Below are positions 52,670 through 61,679 of a DNA stretch of 64,000 nucleotides, in pieces. The stretch's first letter is position 1. The number at the start of each line of letters is the position of its first letter. The DNA comes from an uncultured Rhizobium sp. (lineage in GTDB: Bacteria; Pseudomonadota; Alphaproteobacteria; Rhizobiales; Rhizobiaceae), in the NCBI GenBank assembly GCA_945952045.1, contig CAMFHE010000002.1:124001-188000 (forward strand), given 5' to 3'. A program made the position numbers and the translations under genes. The notes beneath the pieces are model-generated. The model did not search any database and had not been told where the DNA came from. It saw only the letters and a program-made list of their open reading frames with translations.

Positions 52670-55301
52670 CGATGATCCCCCTGATTTCAGCGCGGCACGA
52701 GCCGCAGTTGGTTCCGGCATTGAGTTGCTTGCCGACGGCTTCGACGCTGTGGCAGCCACCGCGAACGGCGGCGACGATCTGGTTGACGCCGACGCCGAAG
52801 CAAGAGCAAACGGTGGCGCCCGGATCGGGCTTGTCTGCGCCTGGGCGACCGGCGACGAGCGCGAAACGCTTGCGCAGATCGGAGTGTCCGGCGGTGAGTT
52901 GCGAGATTGCCCAGTTGCGGGCAACCGCCACGGGTTCGCGCGCCAGAAACAGCGCCGCGAGCAGTCTCTTGCCATCGAAAAAAGCAAGCCTCAGAGCGCC
53001 GGTCTGTTGGTCAGCATAGCCGAGCGGCTCGACATTTTCGGGGATAGCAAAGGTGCTGCGGCACCACATGCACCAGTCCTCGACCGGCTGGTCGAATGCG
53101 AGTTCCACCCGCCAGCCGCCTTCCGCCTTTGCCAGCGCCCAGTAGGCGGCTTCGAGATTGTCCGGCCTGGTTAGCGAAACGGCAAAGCCGTAGCGCGCTG
53201 CCTTGAAGCGTCGCGCTGCGACGGCGACATTCTTCGAGGCCGGCTGACCGGAGATTGCATCCGTCAACGGCGCAACGACAGCGTCGATGCGGGCCTTGGC
53301 GGCGAACTGATCGTTCCAGTGCATCGGTACGAAAATGCTGCCGCGGGCCTGGCGCTCGGTGATCAGGGCGCGCACCACGGCCTTGCCGTGCGGGCTTTCG
53401 ATTTCGACGAGGCCGGCATTCCCGACGCCGATCTCGATTGCGTCGCGCGGGTGAAGTTCCGCGAAGGGCTCGGCAATATGGGACGAGAGCCGCGCGCTTT
53501 TGCCCGTCCGGGTCATCGTGTGCCACTGGTCGCGGATCCGGCCGGTATTGAGCGTGAAGGGATAGTCGGCGCTGGTGCGATCCGAGGCGACCGCCTCGAC
53601 AGCGATGAAACGCGCCTTGCCGTCGGCGTGGTAGAAGCCGCCCTTGGCGAAGAAGCGGGTCACCCCCGTCTCACGGCCCGCCGGCTGGGGCCATTGGAAC
53701 GGCGAGAGCGCGTCATAGGCCTGACGGTTCATCCCTGCGTATGCGCCGATATCGAAGTCGCGATGGCCGTTGTTCTCGAAAGCTGACAGGGCAGCATGTT
53801 CGTCGAAGATCCCGGCATTGGAGTCGAAGTCGAAGGCCTGCCTGAAACCCATCCGCCGCGCCACTTCAGCAAGCTGCCACCAGTCGGCCCGAGCCTCGCC
53901 GGGTGCATCGAGGAAGGCGCGCTGGCGCGAGATGCGGCGCTCGGAGTTTGTGACAGTACCGCACTTTTCGCCCCAGCCGAGCGAGGGCAGAAGGACATGG
54001 GCGTGACGGGCGGTATCGGTGCCTTTCAGGACGTCGGAGACGACGACGAACGGACAGGCTTTTATAGCGGCCTCGACGGCGTCGGCGTCAGGCATGGAAA
54101 CAACGGGGTTGGTCGCCATGATCCACAGCGCCTTGATACGGCCGTCGGCAACGGCCCTGAACAGGTCGACCGCCTTCAGGCCCGGCTTTTCCGCGATGGT
54201 CGGCGCATTCCAGAAACGCTGGACACGGTCGCGATCCTCGGCGCTTTCGATCGCCATGTGAGCGGCAAGCATGTTGGCAAGCCCGCCGACTTCACGCCCG
54301 CCCATCGCATTCGGCTGACCGGTGAGCGAGAATGGGCCCATACCCGGCCGGCCGATGCGACCGGTGGCGAGGTGGCAGTTGATGATCGCGTTGACCTTGT
54401 CGGTGCCGGATGACGACTGGTTGACGCCCTGGCTGTAGCAGGTGACGACCTTCTCGGTCGTGGCGAAGAGACGGTAGAATTCGCGGATCTGCATGGCCGG
54501 AAGGCCTGTCATATCAAGCACTTCGTCGAGGGAGACGCCGGTGGCCGCCGTAAAGGTCTCCCCAAAGCCGCTGGTATGCTCGGCGACGTAATTCTGGTCG
54601 ATCGAGTTGCTTGCGATCAGGTGTTCGAAGAGGCCGACGAAAAGGGCGACATCGCTGTCCGGCCGGATGGCGAGATGCAGGTCGGCGATATCTGATGTCA
54701 TCGTCCGGCGCGGGTCGATGACGACGACCTTCATGCCGGGGCGCGCGGCCTTGGCGGCCGCTAGCCGCTGATAGATGACCGGGTGACACCAGGCCAGGTT
54801 CGAGCCGGCCAGAATAACCAGATCGGCAAGCTCGATATCCTCGTAAGTGCCCGGCACGGTGTCCGAACCGAAGGCGCGACGATGGCCGGCGACGGAGGAC
54901 GACATGCACAGCCGCGAGTTGGTGTCGATGTTGGCCGAGCCGATGAAGCCCTTCATCAGCTTGTTGGCGATATAGTAGTCCTCGGTCAGCAGTTGGCCGG
55001 AGACATAGAAGGCAACGGAATCGGGGCCATGCTCATTGATGGCGTCGGTAAACCGTTGTGCGACGAGGTCAAGCGCCTGTCGCCATTCCACCCGCTCCCC
55101 CGACATTTCCGGGTAAAGCAGGCGCCCGTCGAGATCGACGGTCTCGCCGAGTGCCGAACCCTTCGAGCATAGCCGACCGAAGTTCGAGGGGTGTTCCGGG
55201 TCGCCTCTGACAGACACCTTGCCGTCTTCCCCGACCTTGGCGATGACGCCGCAGCCGACACCGCAATAGGGACAGGTTGTCTTGACCTCTTTCTCCATCA
55301 T
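52641..55301 (-). CDS. nasA: assimilatory nitrate reductase catalytic subunit
   Basis: The 886-residue molybdoprotein begins with a [4Fe-4S] motif (TTCPYCGVGCGV...RLCSKG). The bis-MGD oxidoreductase domains follow (ANKLMKGFIGSANIDTNSRLCMSSSVAGH with the Mo-ligand Cys in SRLCMSS; TDKVNAIINCHLATGRIGRPGMGPFSLTGQPNAMGGREVGGLANML). The molybdopterin-binding C-domain has RIRDQWHTMTRTGKSARL. A C-terminal BFD-like [2Fe-2S] domain (VCSCFGVGVNQI...NAGTNCGSCRAEI) adds an extra cluster, as in Klebsiella-type NasA. It reduces nitrate to nitrite in the cytoplasm. It starts four bases inside nirD. Confidence 0.96.
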   Translation of the reverse strand: MMEKEVKTTCPYCGVGCGVIAKVGEDGKVSVRGDPEHPSNFGRLCSKGSALGETVDLDGRLLYPEMSGERVEWRQALDLVAQRFTDAINEHGPDSVAFYVSGQLLTEDYYIANKLMKGFIGSANIDTNSRLCMSSSVAGHRRAFGSDTVPGTYEDIELADLVILAGSNLAWCHPVIYQRLAAAKAARPGMKVVVIDPRRTMTSDIADLHLAIRPDSDVALFVGLFEHLIASNSIDQNYVAEHTSGFGETFTAATGVSLDEVLDMTGLPAMQIREFYRLFATTEKVVTCYSQGVNQSSSGTDKVNAIINCHLATGRIGRPGMGPFSLTGQPNAMGGREVGGLANMLAAHMAIESAEDRDRVQRFWNAPTIAEKPGLKAVDLFRAVADGRIKALWIMATNPVVSMPDADAVEAAIKACPFVVVSDVLKGTDTARHAHVLLPSLGWGEKCGTVTNSERRISRQRAFLDAPGEARADWWQLAEVARRMGFRQAFDFDSNAGIFDEHAALSAFENNGHRDFDIGAYAGMNRQAYDALSPFQWPQPAGRETGVTRFFAKGGFYHADGKARFIAVEAVASDRTSADYPFTLNTGRIRDQWHTMTRTGKSARLSSHIAEPFAELHPRDAIEIGVGNAGLVEIESPHGKAVVRALITERQARGSIFVPMHWNDQFAAKARIDAVVAPLTDAISGQPASKNVAVAARRFKAARYGFAVSLTRPDNLEAAYWALAKAEGGWRVELAFDQPVEDWCMWCRSTFAIPENVEPLGYADQQTGALRLAFFDGKRLLAALFLAREPVAVARNWAISQLTAGHSDLRKRFALVAGRPGADKPDPGATVCSCFGVGVNQIVAAVRGGCHSVEAVGKQLNAGTNCGSCRAEIRGIIDGCLAAAAE

Positions 55302-55627
55302 TCGGCCGCCATCATCAGGCTTTCGAGCGCAATGAAGAGGGCGCCGCCCTCATTGCGGACGGGAATGGTTCGCACATCGCCCTCATCGGCGCCGAGTGCC
55401 TTGCCGGTCTCGAGCGAGATCACCCAGTTGTGCAGCGGACAGGTGACGGCCTTGGCATGGACGATGCCCTGGGAGAGCGGCCCGCCCTTGTGCGGGCAGT
55501 GGTCCTCGATGGCGAAGACCTCGTTTTCGGCCGTGCGGAAGACGGCGATCTTCCCCTGGGGCGTCTTCACGCAGCGAGCGCCCCGGAGCGGAATGTCGGA
55601 GATGTCGCCGATTGAAATCCAGTTCAT
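55298..55627 (-). CDS. nirD: nitrite reductase small subunit
   Basis: The 109-residue protein is a Rieske-fold NirD (NWISIGDISDIPLRGARCVKTPQGKIAVFRTAENEVFAIEDHCPHKGGPLSQGIVHAKAVTCPLHNWVISLETGKAL). It keeps HCPHKG and CPLHNW, so it retains the cluster-binding Cys/His pairs. GAGGAG lies six bases before ATG 55627; an ATG at 55633 is too close to it. It lies 10 bases after nirB and overlaps nasA. With NirB it forms the assimilatory NAD(P)H nitrite reductase. Confidence 0.93.
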   Translation of the reverse strand: MNWISIGDISDIPLRGARCVKTPQGKIAVFRTAENEVFAIEDHCPHKGGPLSQGIVHAKAVTCPLHNWVISLETGKALGADEGDVRTIPVRNEGGALFIALESLMMAAE

Positions 55628-55637
55628 ATCCATCTCC

Positions 55638-58088
55638 TCACTCAGCGGCCTGCGGGTAGCCGATGGTCGCCATCGGCTTGAACTCATGCTTGTCCTTGCC
55701 GGAGACGCGCTCCGACCAGGGATCGACCTGGGCGAATTTCTGGGAGAAGACGAAGCGGTCGTAGTAAGCCTGGCGCTTGTCGGCGTCTTGCATGATCTGG
55801 CGGCGGATTTCATCGAGGCCGACGCGTTTCGCCCACTTGTAGATGCGCTCAAGGTAGCGGGCCTGCTCGCGGTACATCTGCGTCAGCGCCACGATATGCT
55901 CCAGCGCATCGTCCTCGGTCTTCACGAGGCCGAGAACCTCCGTACCCTTGATGTCGAGGCCGGCGGCTCCGGCGAAATGGATCTCGAAGCCTGAGTCCAC
56001 ACAGATGACACCGATGTCCTTGCAGGTCGCTTCGGCGCAATTGCGCGGGCAGCCGGAGACCGCCATTTTCAGCTTCGCCGGTGTCCAGGAGCCCCACATG
56101 AACTTCTCGATGCGAATGCCGAGACCGGTCGAGTCCTGCGTGCCGAAGCGACACCAGTCGGAGCCGACGCAGGTCTTCACGGTGCGCAGGCCCTTGGCGT
56201 AAGCCTGGCCCGAAACGAAGCCTGCCTTGCCGAGATCGGCCCAGACTGCCGGCAGGTCTTCCTTCTCGATGCCGAGCAGATCGATGCGCTGGCCGCCCGT
56301 GACTTTCACCATCGGGATTGCGAACTTGTCGACGACATCGGCGATGGCGCGCAGTTCGTTGGCGTTCGTCACGCCGCCCCACATGCGCGGAACGACGGAA
56401 TAGGTGCCGTCCTTCTGGATGTTGGCGTGGACACGTTCGTTGATGAAGCGCGACTGGTAATCGTCGGCGTATTCATCCGGCCAGTCGCAGACGAGGTAAT
56501 AGTTGAGCGCGGGACGACACTTGGCGCAGCCGCACGAGGTCTTCCATTCGAGCTCCTGCATGACGGCGGGGATGCTCTTCAGGCCCTTGGCCTTGATGAG
56601 GCGGCGGACGTCATCATGGCCGAGTTCGGTGCAGGTGCACATCGGCGTGACGGCGGCCGGGTTGTAGCTGTCGCCGAGCGTCAGCGTCATGAGTTTCTCA
56701 ACCAGGCCGGTGCAAGAGCCGCAGGAAGCGGATGCCTTGGTATGGGCGCGCACGTCGTCCAGCGACGTCAGGCCCCTGGCCGTGATGGTCGATGTGATCG
56801 TGCCCTTGCAGACGCCGTTGCAGCCGCAGATTTCCGCATCATCCGGCAAGGCTGCAACGGCCGCCATAGGGTCCAGCGGAGCGCCCCCCTGATAGGCCTG
56901 GCCGAAGATCAGGGTCTCGCGCATCTGCGAGACATCGGTCTGCTTTTTCTTCAGGTCGTTGAACCAGGCGCCATCGGAGGTCTCGCCATATAACACCGTG
57001 CCGATGATGCGGTCGCCCTTGAGCACCAACCGCTTGTAGATGCCGGCCGAGGCGTCGCGCAGCACAATCTCCTCGCGGTCGTCGCCATCGGCAAAATCGC
57101 CGAGCGAGAACAGTTCGATGCCGGTGACCTTCAGCTTGGTCGGCGTATCCGAATGCACGAAGCCGTGGGCGCGGTCGCCGGCGAGATGGGATGCGGCGAC
57201 GCGCGCCATCTCGTAGAGCGGGGCGACGAGGCCATAGACCATACCGCCGACCTCGACGCATTCGCCGAGCGCGAAGATGCTGCCATCGGAGGTCTGCATG
57301 CCGTGATCGACGACGATGCCGCGATTGACGGCAAGACCCGCCTCCCTGGCCAGCCCGACGCTCGGACGGATGCCGACCGCCATCACCACCAGCGTCGCCG
57401 GAATGATGCGGCCGTCCTCCAGTTCGATGCCCTCGACCTTGCCGTCGCCGATGATCGCCTTGGTGTTGGCCTTGCAGAGGACCTTGATGCCGCGCCCTTC
57501 CAGCTCCTTCTGCAGGAGATAGCCGGCGGTGGGATCGAGCTGGCGGTCCATCAGCGTCGGCATGACATGAAGGACGGTGACGTCCATGCCGCGCCCGGCA
57601 AGGCCGGCCGCCGCTTCCAGCCCCAGAAGTCCGCCGCCTATGACGATCGCCTTCTCGCGCGACTGGGCGGCAAGCAACATCGCCTGCACGTCGTCGAGAT
57701 CGCGATAGGTGATAACGCCGCGCAGGTCCTTGCCCGGCACCGACAGGATAAAGGGCACCGAGCCCGTGGCGATCACCAGCTTGTCGTAGCACTCGGTGAC
57801 GCCGTGGTCGGAGGTGACCGTCTTGGCGTCGCGATCGATGGAAACGATGCGGTGGCCCTTGTAGAGGGTGATGCCGTGCTTGATGTACCAGCCGTCGCCA
57901 TGGATGATGATTTCTTCGTAATCCTTCTCGCCGGAGAGAACAGGTGAAAGCATGATGCGGTCGTAGTTGACGCGCGGCTCGGCGTTGAAGATCGTGACCT
58001 GATATCGGTCTGGCGCCTTTTCCAACAGGTGCTCGAGCATGCGCCCGGGCGCCATGCCGTTGCCGATGATGACAAGCTTCTCAGTCAT
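55638..58088 (-). CDS. nirB: nitrite reductase [NAD(P)H] large subunit
   Basis: The 816-residue protein has the FAD/NAD domain first (LVIIGNGMAPGRMLEHLLE, IGGGLLGLEAAAGLAGRGMDVTVLH, FALGECVEVGGMVYGL). A BFD [2Fe-2S] domain follows (EICGCNGVCKGTI...CGSCTGLVEKL), then the ferredoxin-like half domain and the siroheme/[4Fe-4S] site (TCVGSDWCRFG and SGCPRNCAEATCKDIG). It reduces nitrite to ammonia with six electrons. ATG 58088 gives the standard MTEKLVIIGNG start. It lies 19 bases after narK and needs siroheme from CysG. Confidence 0.96.
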   Translation of the reverse strand: MTEKLVIIGNGMAPGRMLEHLLEKAPDRYQVTIFNAEPRVNYDRIMLSPVLSGEKDYEEIIIHGDGWYIKHGITLYKGHRIVSIDRDAKTVTSDHGVTECYDKLVIATGSVPFILSVPGKDLRGVITYRDLDDVQAMLLAAQSREKAIVIGGGLLGLEAAAGLAGRGMDVTVLHVMPTLMDRQLDPTAGYLLQKELEGRGIKVLCKANTKAIIGDGKVEGIELEDGRIIPATLVVMAVGIRPSVGLAREAGLAVNRGIVVDHGMQTSDGSIFALGECVEVGGMVYGLVAPLYEMARVAASHLAGDRAHGFVHSDTPTKLKVTGIELFSLGDFADGDDREEIVLRDASAGIYKRLVLKGDRIIGTVLYGETSDGAWFNDLKKKQTDVSQMRETLIFGQAYQGGAPLDPMAAVAALPDDAEICGCNGVCKGTITSTITARGLTSLDDVRAHTKASASCGSCTGLVEKLMTLTLGDSYNPAAVTPMCTCTELGHDDVRRLIKAKGLKSIPAVMQELEWKTSCGCAKCRPALNYYLVCDWPDEYADDYQSRFINERVHANIQKDGTYSVVPRMWGGVTNANELRAIADVVDKFAIPMVKVTGGQRIDLLGIEKEDLPAVWADLGKAGFVSGQAYAKGLRTVKTCVGSDWCRFGTQDSTGLGIRIEKFMWGSWTPAKLKMAVSGCPRNCAEATCKDIGVICVDSGFEIHFAGAAGLDIKGTEVLGLVKTEDDALEHIVALTQMYREQARYLERIYKWAKRVGLDEIRRQIMQDADKRQAYYDRFVFSQKFAQVDPWSERVSGKDKHEFKPMATIGYPQAAE

Positions 58089-58107
58089 GGTTTTCAAATC
58101 CTTCGGA

Positions 58108-59370
58108 TCAGGTGGCGGCGACGGCTTGTGCGGAAAGGCCGCGGCGGTCGAGTTGCTTGACCGACAGGTGCATCCAGACCAGCGAGACGACGACGATCGC
58201 AAACAGCAGCATGAAGCAGCTCGACCAGAGGCCGGTCATGTCCTTGAGGAAGCCGAAGGCGATCGGCAGGATGAAGCCGCCAAGGCCGCCCATCATGCCG
58301 ACGACGCCGCCGACCGCGCCAACACTCTCGGGATAGTAAGCAGGAATGTGCTTGTAGACCGCAGCCTTGCCGAGGCTCATGACGAAGCCGAGGGCAAAAA
58401 TGACGACGATGAATACGACAGGCGTGATGCCGACCGTCGCGCTCGCGCCGGCTGCCGGCAGCGACAGGATGAGCGTTGCGACGGCTGCGACCGCAAACAT
58501 CAGGTACATCACGCTACGAGCGCCCTTCCTGTCGGAGGCAACGCCGCCGAAGGCGCGGAAGATACTGCCCGGAATGGAATACGCGGCCGCGACCATGCCT
58601 GCGGTTGCGAGATTGAAGCCGTAGACGCCGACCAGATAGCGGGGCAGCCATAGCGAGAGGGCGACGAAGCCACCGAAGGCGAAGAAATAGTAGAGGGAGA
58701 AGCGCCAGACCTGGACGTTCTTCAACGGCGCGAATTCCTGCGCCAGGCTCTTGGAAGCGGTCTTGCCTTCCCGGCGGAGGCGGAATGCCGGATCATCCGT
58801 CGTGGTGAGCCAGAAGACGATTGCCATCACGGCCAGGCCAACCGCCCATATCTGGGCGACAGCTTGCCAGCCCCATGCGATCAGGACGAAGGGTGCTGCG
58901 AACTTGGTGACTGCTGCGCCGACGTTGCCGGCGCCGAAGATGCCAAGCGCCGTTCCCTGCTTCTGCGCCGGAAAGAAGGGCGAGACATAGGCGACGCCGA
59001 CCGCGAAGGAGCCACCGGCAAGGCCGACGCCGAGGCCGGCGATCAGCATCTGCGTGTAGGTCTGGGCATAGGAGAGCAGGAAGGTCGCCATGGCGGCGGC
59101 AAGCATGGTGAGCGTATAGACAAGGCGGCCGCCGTAACGGCCGGTCCAGATGCCAAGGACGATACGAACGAGCGAACCGGTCAGAATCGGCGTACCGACC
59201 AGCAATCCGAACTCGGCCTCGTTCAGGCCGAGATCCTGTTTGATGCGGATACCGATGATCGCGAAGATCGTCCAGACGGCGAAACAGAGAGTGAAAGCAA
59301 TCGTGGACATCCACAATGCTTTGGCTGGTTCGCCGGCGGACATGGATTGCGTGTTCCTGATAACAGACAT
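58108..59370 (-). CDS. narK: nitrate/nitrite transporter (MFS, NNP family)
   Basis: The 420-residue protein has twelve hydrophobic segments and the nitrate-signature glycine-rich motifs GLAGGSFAVGVAYVSPFFPAQKQGTALGIFGAGNVGAA in helix 5 and GFVMSLGKAAVYKHIPAYYPESVGAVGGVVGMMGGLGGFILPIAFG in helix 11. These mark NarK/NasA-type nitrate/nitrite carriers. GGAGAAGCC precedes ATG 59370. It is the first gene after the attenuated leader, so uptake, both reductases and siroheme synthesis are controlled together. Confidence 0.94.
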   Translation of the reverse strand: MSVIRNTQSMSAGEPAKALWMSTIAFTLCFAVWTIFAIIGIRIKQDLGLNEAEFGLLVGTPILTGSLVRIVLGIWTGRYGGRLVYTLTMLAAAMATFLLSYAQTYTQMLIAGLGVGLAGGSFAVGVAYVSPFFPAQKQGTALGIFGAGNVGAAVTKFAAPFVLIAWGWQAVAQIWAVGLAVMAIVFWLTTTDDPAFRLRREGKTASKSLAQEFAPLKNVQVWRFSLYYFFAFGGFVALSLWLPRYLVGVYGFNLATAGMVAAAYSIPGSIFRAFGGVASDRKGARSVMYLMFAVAAVATLILSLPAAGASATVGITPVVFIVVIFALGFVMSLGKAAVYKHIPAYYPESVGAVGGVVGMMGGLGGFILPIAFGFLKDMTGLWSSCFMLLFAIVVVSLVWMHLSVKQLDRRGLSAQAVAAT

Positions 59371-59418
59371 GGCTTCTCCGGGGCCCGACAAGGTCGTGCC
59401 GATCCATCACTGGGGGTT

Positions 59419-59485
59419 AAAAACAAAAAGCCGCTGGCCAGGACACGCATGCACGGAAGTGCGCGGTTACCTGATCAGCGGCTTT
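59419..59485 (-). terminator. leader attenuator terminator before narK
   Basis: On the transcript AAAGCCGCTG pairs with CAGCGGCTTT at the base of a long stem that continues as ATCAGG/CCTGG, and then TTTTTGTTTTT follows. It lies between the sigma-54 promoter and narK, where it would stop transcription unless NasT prevents it. A smaller GCAC-TTCC-GTGC hairpin is nested inside. Confidence 0.8.
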
Positions 59486-59491
59486 GCTGGG

Positions 59492-59511
59492 GGCGCCCGT
59501 CGTTGGACGCC
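59492..59511 (-). promoter_or_regulatory. ANTAR-type hexaloop hairpin in the nas leader RNA
   Basis: GGCGTCCAACGACGGGCGCC folds as a seven-bp stem (one G-U pair) with loop AACGAC. ANTAR target hairpins have hexanucleotide loops with A at position 1 and G at position 4, as here. It lies just upstream of the attenuator. NasT, encoded next door, is an ANTAR protein. Confidence 0.7.
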
Positions 59512-59517
59512 GAATTC

Positions 59518-59532
59518 GTGGCCTCGTGGCCC
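59518..59532 (-). promoter_or_regulatory. possible first hairpin of the ANTAR pair
   Basis: GGGCCACGAGGCCAC can form GGC/GCC with loop CACGAG (G at position 4, but C not A at position 1), or a four-bp GGCC stem with a tetraloop. It sits at the predicted 5' end of the transcript, eight bases before the canonical hairpin. Tandem hairpins are the rule for ANTAR sites, but this one is imperfect. Confidence 0.4.
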
Positions 59533-59543
59533 GCTATTTAACA

Positions 59544-59559
59544 AGCAAGAGCCGTGCCA
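59544..59559 (-). promoter_or_regulatory. sigma-54 (RpoN) promoter of the nas operon
   Basis: The minus strand reads TGGCACGGCTCTTGCT, a full match to the -24/-12 consensus (TGGCAC-N5-TTGCW). Transcription should start about 59532, just before the leader hairpins. It implies nitrogen control through NtrC; a UAS further upstream was not identified. Confidence 0.85.
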
Positions 59560-59686
59560 GTTTTATTATGCCATTGTTTTTGCGATTTTATTCAAAATAA
59601 TGCGCGGAAAGCGGACCAACGGTCACCCGATGAGATGCAGAATTTCATCCAAAATTTGTGCAATGCGCAAGAAATGAGCATGCGAA
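59560..59686. other. spacer between nasS end and the nas promoter
   Basis: These 127 bases between the nasS stop and the sigma-54 promoter are AT-rich (TTTTATTCAAAATAATGCGC). They probably hold the NtrC enhancer. TGCGCGGAAAGCGGACCA and similar stretches did not give a clear GCAC-N-GTGC NtrC site. Confidence 0.35.
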
Positions 59687-60898
59687 CTAGCGTCGCTTCT
59701 GGCCCGCGATATAGGCATCCACCTGATCGGGATCAAAGAGACCGCCATCAAAGAAGCCGTCCGGTCCGAGTGTCAGCGCACCCGTCGAGCCAACCGGCGT
59801 CTCGCTGTGCAGCGCCCCTTCCACCTTCGAATTGGCCGAGGGAAGCGCGACATTCAGTGACTTCAGGGCCTCGCGATAGAGATCCGGACGGTAGGTGCTG
59901 CCGGCGATCTGCTGGTGGTCCCGCGTGTGCTCGACATGCCCCCACCGAACCATTTGCGTATAGAACCAGAGAGCGTGGCTCCGCCACGGGAAGGTCGCAG
60001 CCTTGGCGTTCGGGACAAAGAAGTCCCTGATATCGGCCGTTGCCCCCTCGCCGATAGGAAGCACACCGCTGAGCGCAGGCCGCAGCCATTCGGCGGGACG
60101 ATTGATGTATGCCAAGCGGGACAAGAGCTCGGCAAGCTCGCCATGGTTGGAGCGATCGCCGCACCATAGAGACGCAAGATAGAGCGCGCGCAGCAGAGCC
60201 GAAAGCGCCTCGGGATGGCTGTCGCTCCATTTTCTGTTGACCCCGAGGACCTTTTCAGGGCTCGACCGCCAGATCGAAGCCTTGACCGTCGCCAGATGCG
60301 CATCGCGTTCGAGCACGCCGAACGTGTTCCAGGGCTCCCCAGCGCAATAACCATCGATCAGCCCTGCGCGAAGGGCGTCGCCCATATCAGGCGGAGGCAG
60401 GACGAGTATCTCGATATCATGATCCGGATCGATGCCGCTGGCCGTAAGCCAGTATCGCAATTCGTAGTTATGCGCGGAGTAAGGGTGGACGACGCCGAAG
60501 CGAAGCTTTGGACCTTTGCCGACGATGACCTGCCGCAGCGCGGCGCCGTTCGTGCGCGCGTCGAGGTCATCTTTGGCGCCGCATGTCGACATCATTTGCC
60601 AGAGAGCCTGCGAAACGGTGACCGCGTTGCCCCCGAGGCCAAGCGCCATCGGCACGACCATCTCCTGCGCCGGCGCGGTCAGGCCGAGATTGCAGGCGAT
60701 CGGCATCGGCGCCAGAATATGGGCGACCTCGAAATGGCCGACCGCCAACCTGTCGCGGATCGAGGCCCAAGAGCGCTCGCGCGCGAGCCTCAGGTCGATG
60801 CCCTGGCTTTCGGCGAAACCCTTTTCTTTCGCGACAACGAGAAGCGCGCTGTCGAGCAATGGCACGAAGCCAGCGGTGATCTCGTGGCTCGTCGTCAT
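59687..60898 (-). CDS. nasS: cytoplasmic nitrate/nitrite sensor NasS
   Basis: The 403-residue protein belongs to the NrtA/CmpA nitrate-binding family (AGFVPLLDSALLVVAKEKGFAESQGIDLRLARERSWASIRDRLAVGHFEVAHILAPMPIA, DGYCAGEPWNTFGV, FPWRSHALWFYTQMVRWG) but has no signal peptide. This is how NasS differs from transport-linked binding proteins. NasS holds NasT inactive until nitrate or nitrite binds. It overlaps nasT by four bases, and the pair is read towards the operon they control. Confidence 0.92.
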   Translation of the reverse strand: MTTSHEITAGFVPLLDSALLVVAKEKGFAESQGIDLRLARERSWASIRDRLAVGHFEVAHILAPMPIACNLGLTAPAQEMVVPMALGLGGNAVTVSQALWQMMSTCGAKDDLDARTNGAALRQVIVGKGPKLRFGVVHPYSAHNYELRYWLTASGIDPDHDIEILVLPPPDMGDALRAGLIDGYCAGEPWNTFGVLERDAHLATVKASIWRSSPEKVLGVNRKWSDSHPEALSALLRALYLASLWCGDRSNHGELAELLSRLAYINRPAEWLRPALSGVLPIGEGATADIRDFFVPNAKAATFPWRSHALWFYTQMVRWGHVEHTRDHQQIAGSTYRPDLYREALKSLNVALPSANSKVEGALHSETPVGSTGALTLGPDGFFDGGLFDPDQVDAYIAGQKRR

Positions 60899-61497
60899 GC
60901 ATCGCCCCCCGGATCGAGCAGGCTCGCCGCAGTGATCAGGCTTTGAGCGATCTCAACAATCTTTCTGTTCTGGTTCATGGCCGTGCGCCTGAGGAGCGCG
61001 TAAGCGTCCGCCTCCGAAATGCCGCGCGTCCGCATCAGCATGCCTTTGGCGCGATCGATGAGCTTTCTGTTCTCCAGCTCGCCGCGCGTCTCTTCCAGTT
61101 CCCGCGTCAGTCTCGAAAAGGCGTTGAACCGGCTTATCGCCATCTTGAGGATCGGCCTGACCCGCTCCTGCTTCAGCCCGTCGACAATGTAAGCGGACAC
61201 GCCGGCATCCACTGCCGCTTCGATCGAGGCTTCATCGGACTTGTCGACGAACATGGCGATCGGTCGCTGCACGGCGCGGGACAACTGAAAGAAACTCTCA
61301 AGCATGTCACGGTTTGGATTTTCAAGGTCGATGACGATGACGTCCGGGTTGATGTCGGCAATGCGCTTGGCGAGCCTGAACATGTCCTCGACGATTGTGA
61401 CCTTGTCGTAGCCCGCTTCGCGCAGCCCTTCCTCGATGATGGACGCGCGAATCCTGTTTTCGTCAATGACGAGTACATTGAGGCTGCTGTGCGTCAT
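60895..61497 (-). CDS. nasT: nitrate-responsive ANTAR antiterminator NasT
   Basis: The 200-residue protein has a receiver-like N-terminal domain (VLVIDENRIRASIIEEGLREAGYDKVTIVEDMFRL, VIVIDLENPNRDMLESFFQL). A C-terminal ANTAR RNA-binding domain from about residue 130 has LENRKLIDRAKGMLMRTRGISEADAYALLRRTAMNQNRKIVEIAQSLI, with the characteristic Ala-Lys-Gly-Met-Leu-Met and Ala-Tyr-xx-Leu-Arg. It binds paired hexaloop hairpins in the nas leader to prevent the attenuator from forming. Confidence 0.95.
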   Translation of the reverse strand: MTHSSLNVLVIDENRIRASIIEEGLREAGYDKVTIVEDMFRLAKRIADINPDVIVIDLENPNRDMLESFFQLSRAVQRPIAMFVDKSDEASIEAAVDAGVSAYIVDGLKQERVRPILKMAISRFNAFSRLTRELEETRGELENRKLIDRAKGMLMRTRGISEADAYALLRRTAMNQNRKIVEIAQSLITAASLLDPGGDA

Positions 61498-61679
61498 CCT
61501 AGCAACATGCGGGGCTTAAAACTCGGTTCGAGCCTGCAAAGAACACAGAACCTTGACCTTGGCAACCTCGCCCCAAGGTGTCGGCTATCTCCGTCGCGCT
61601 TGTGGACCGCCTGCCAACGGTCGCGGCCGTCAAACGGATGGAAATCTCAAGGAGGAATTGAGGTCGCAGCCAGAACGAT
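61498..61679. other. region upstream of nasT
   Basis: These 182 bases should contain the nasT promoter. I find no -24/-12 match to sigma-54 here. The part nearest the ABC relic is decayed coding sequence. Confidence 0.35.
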
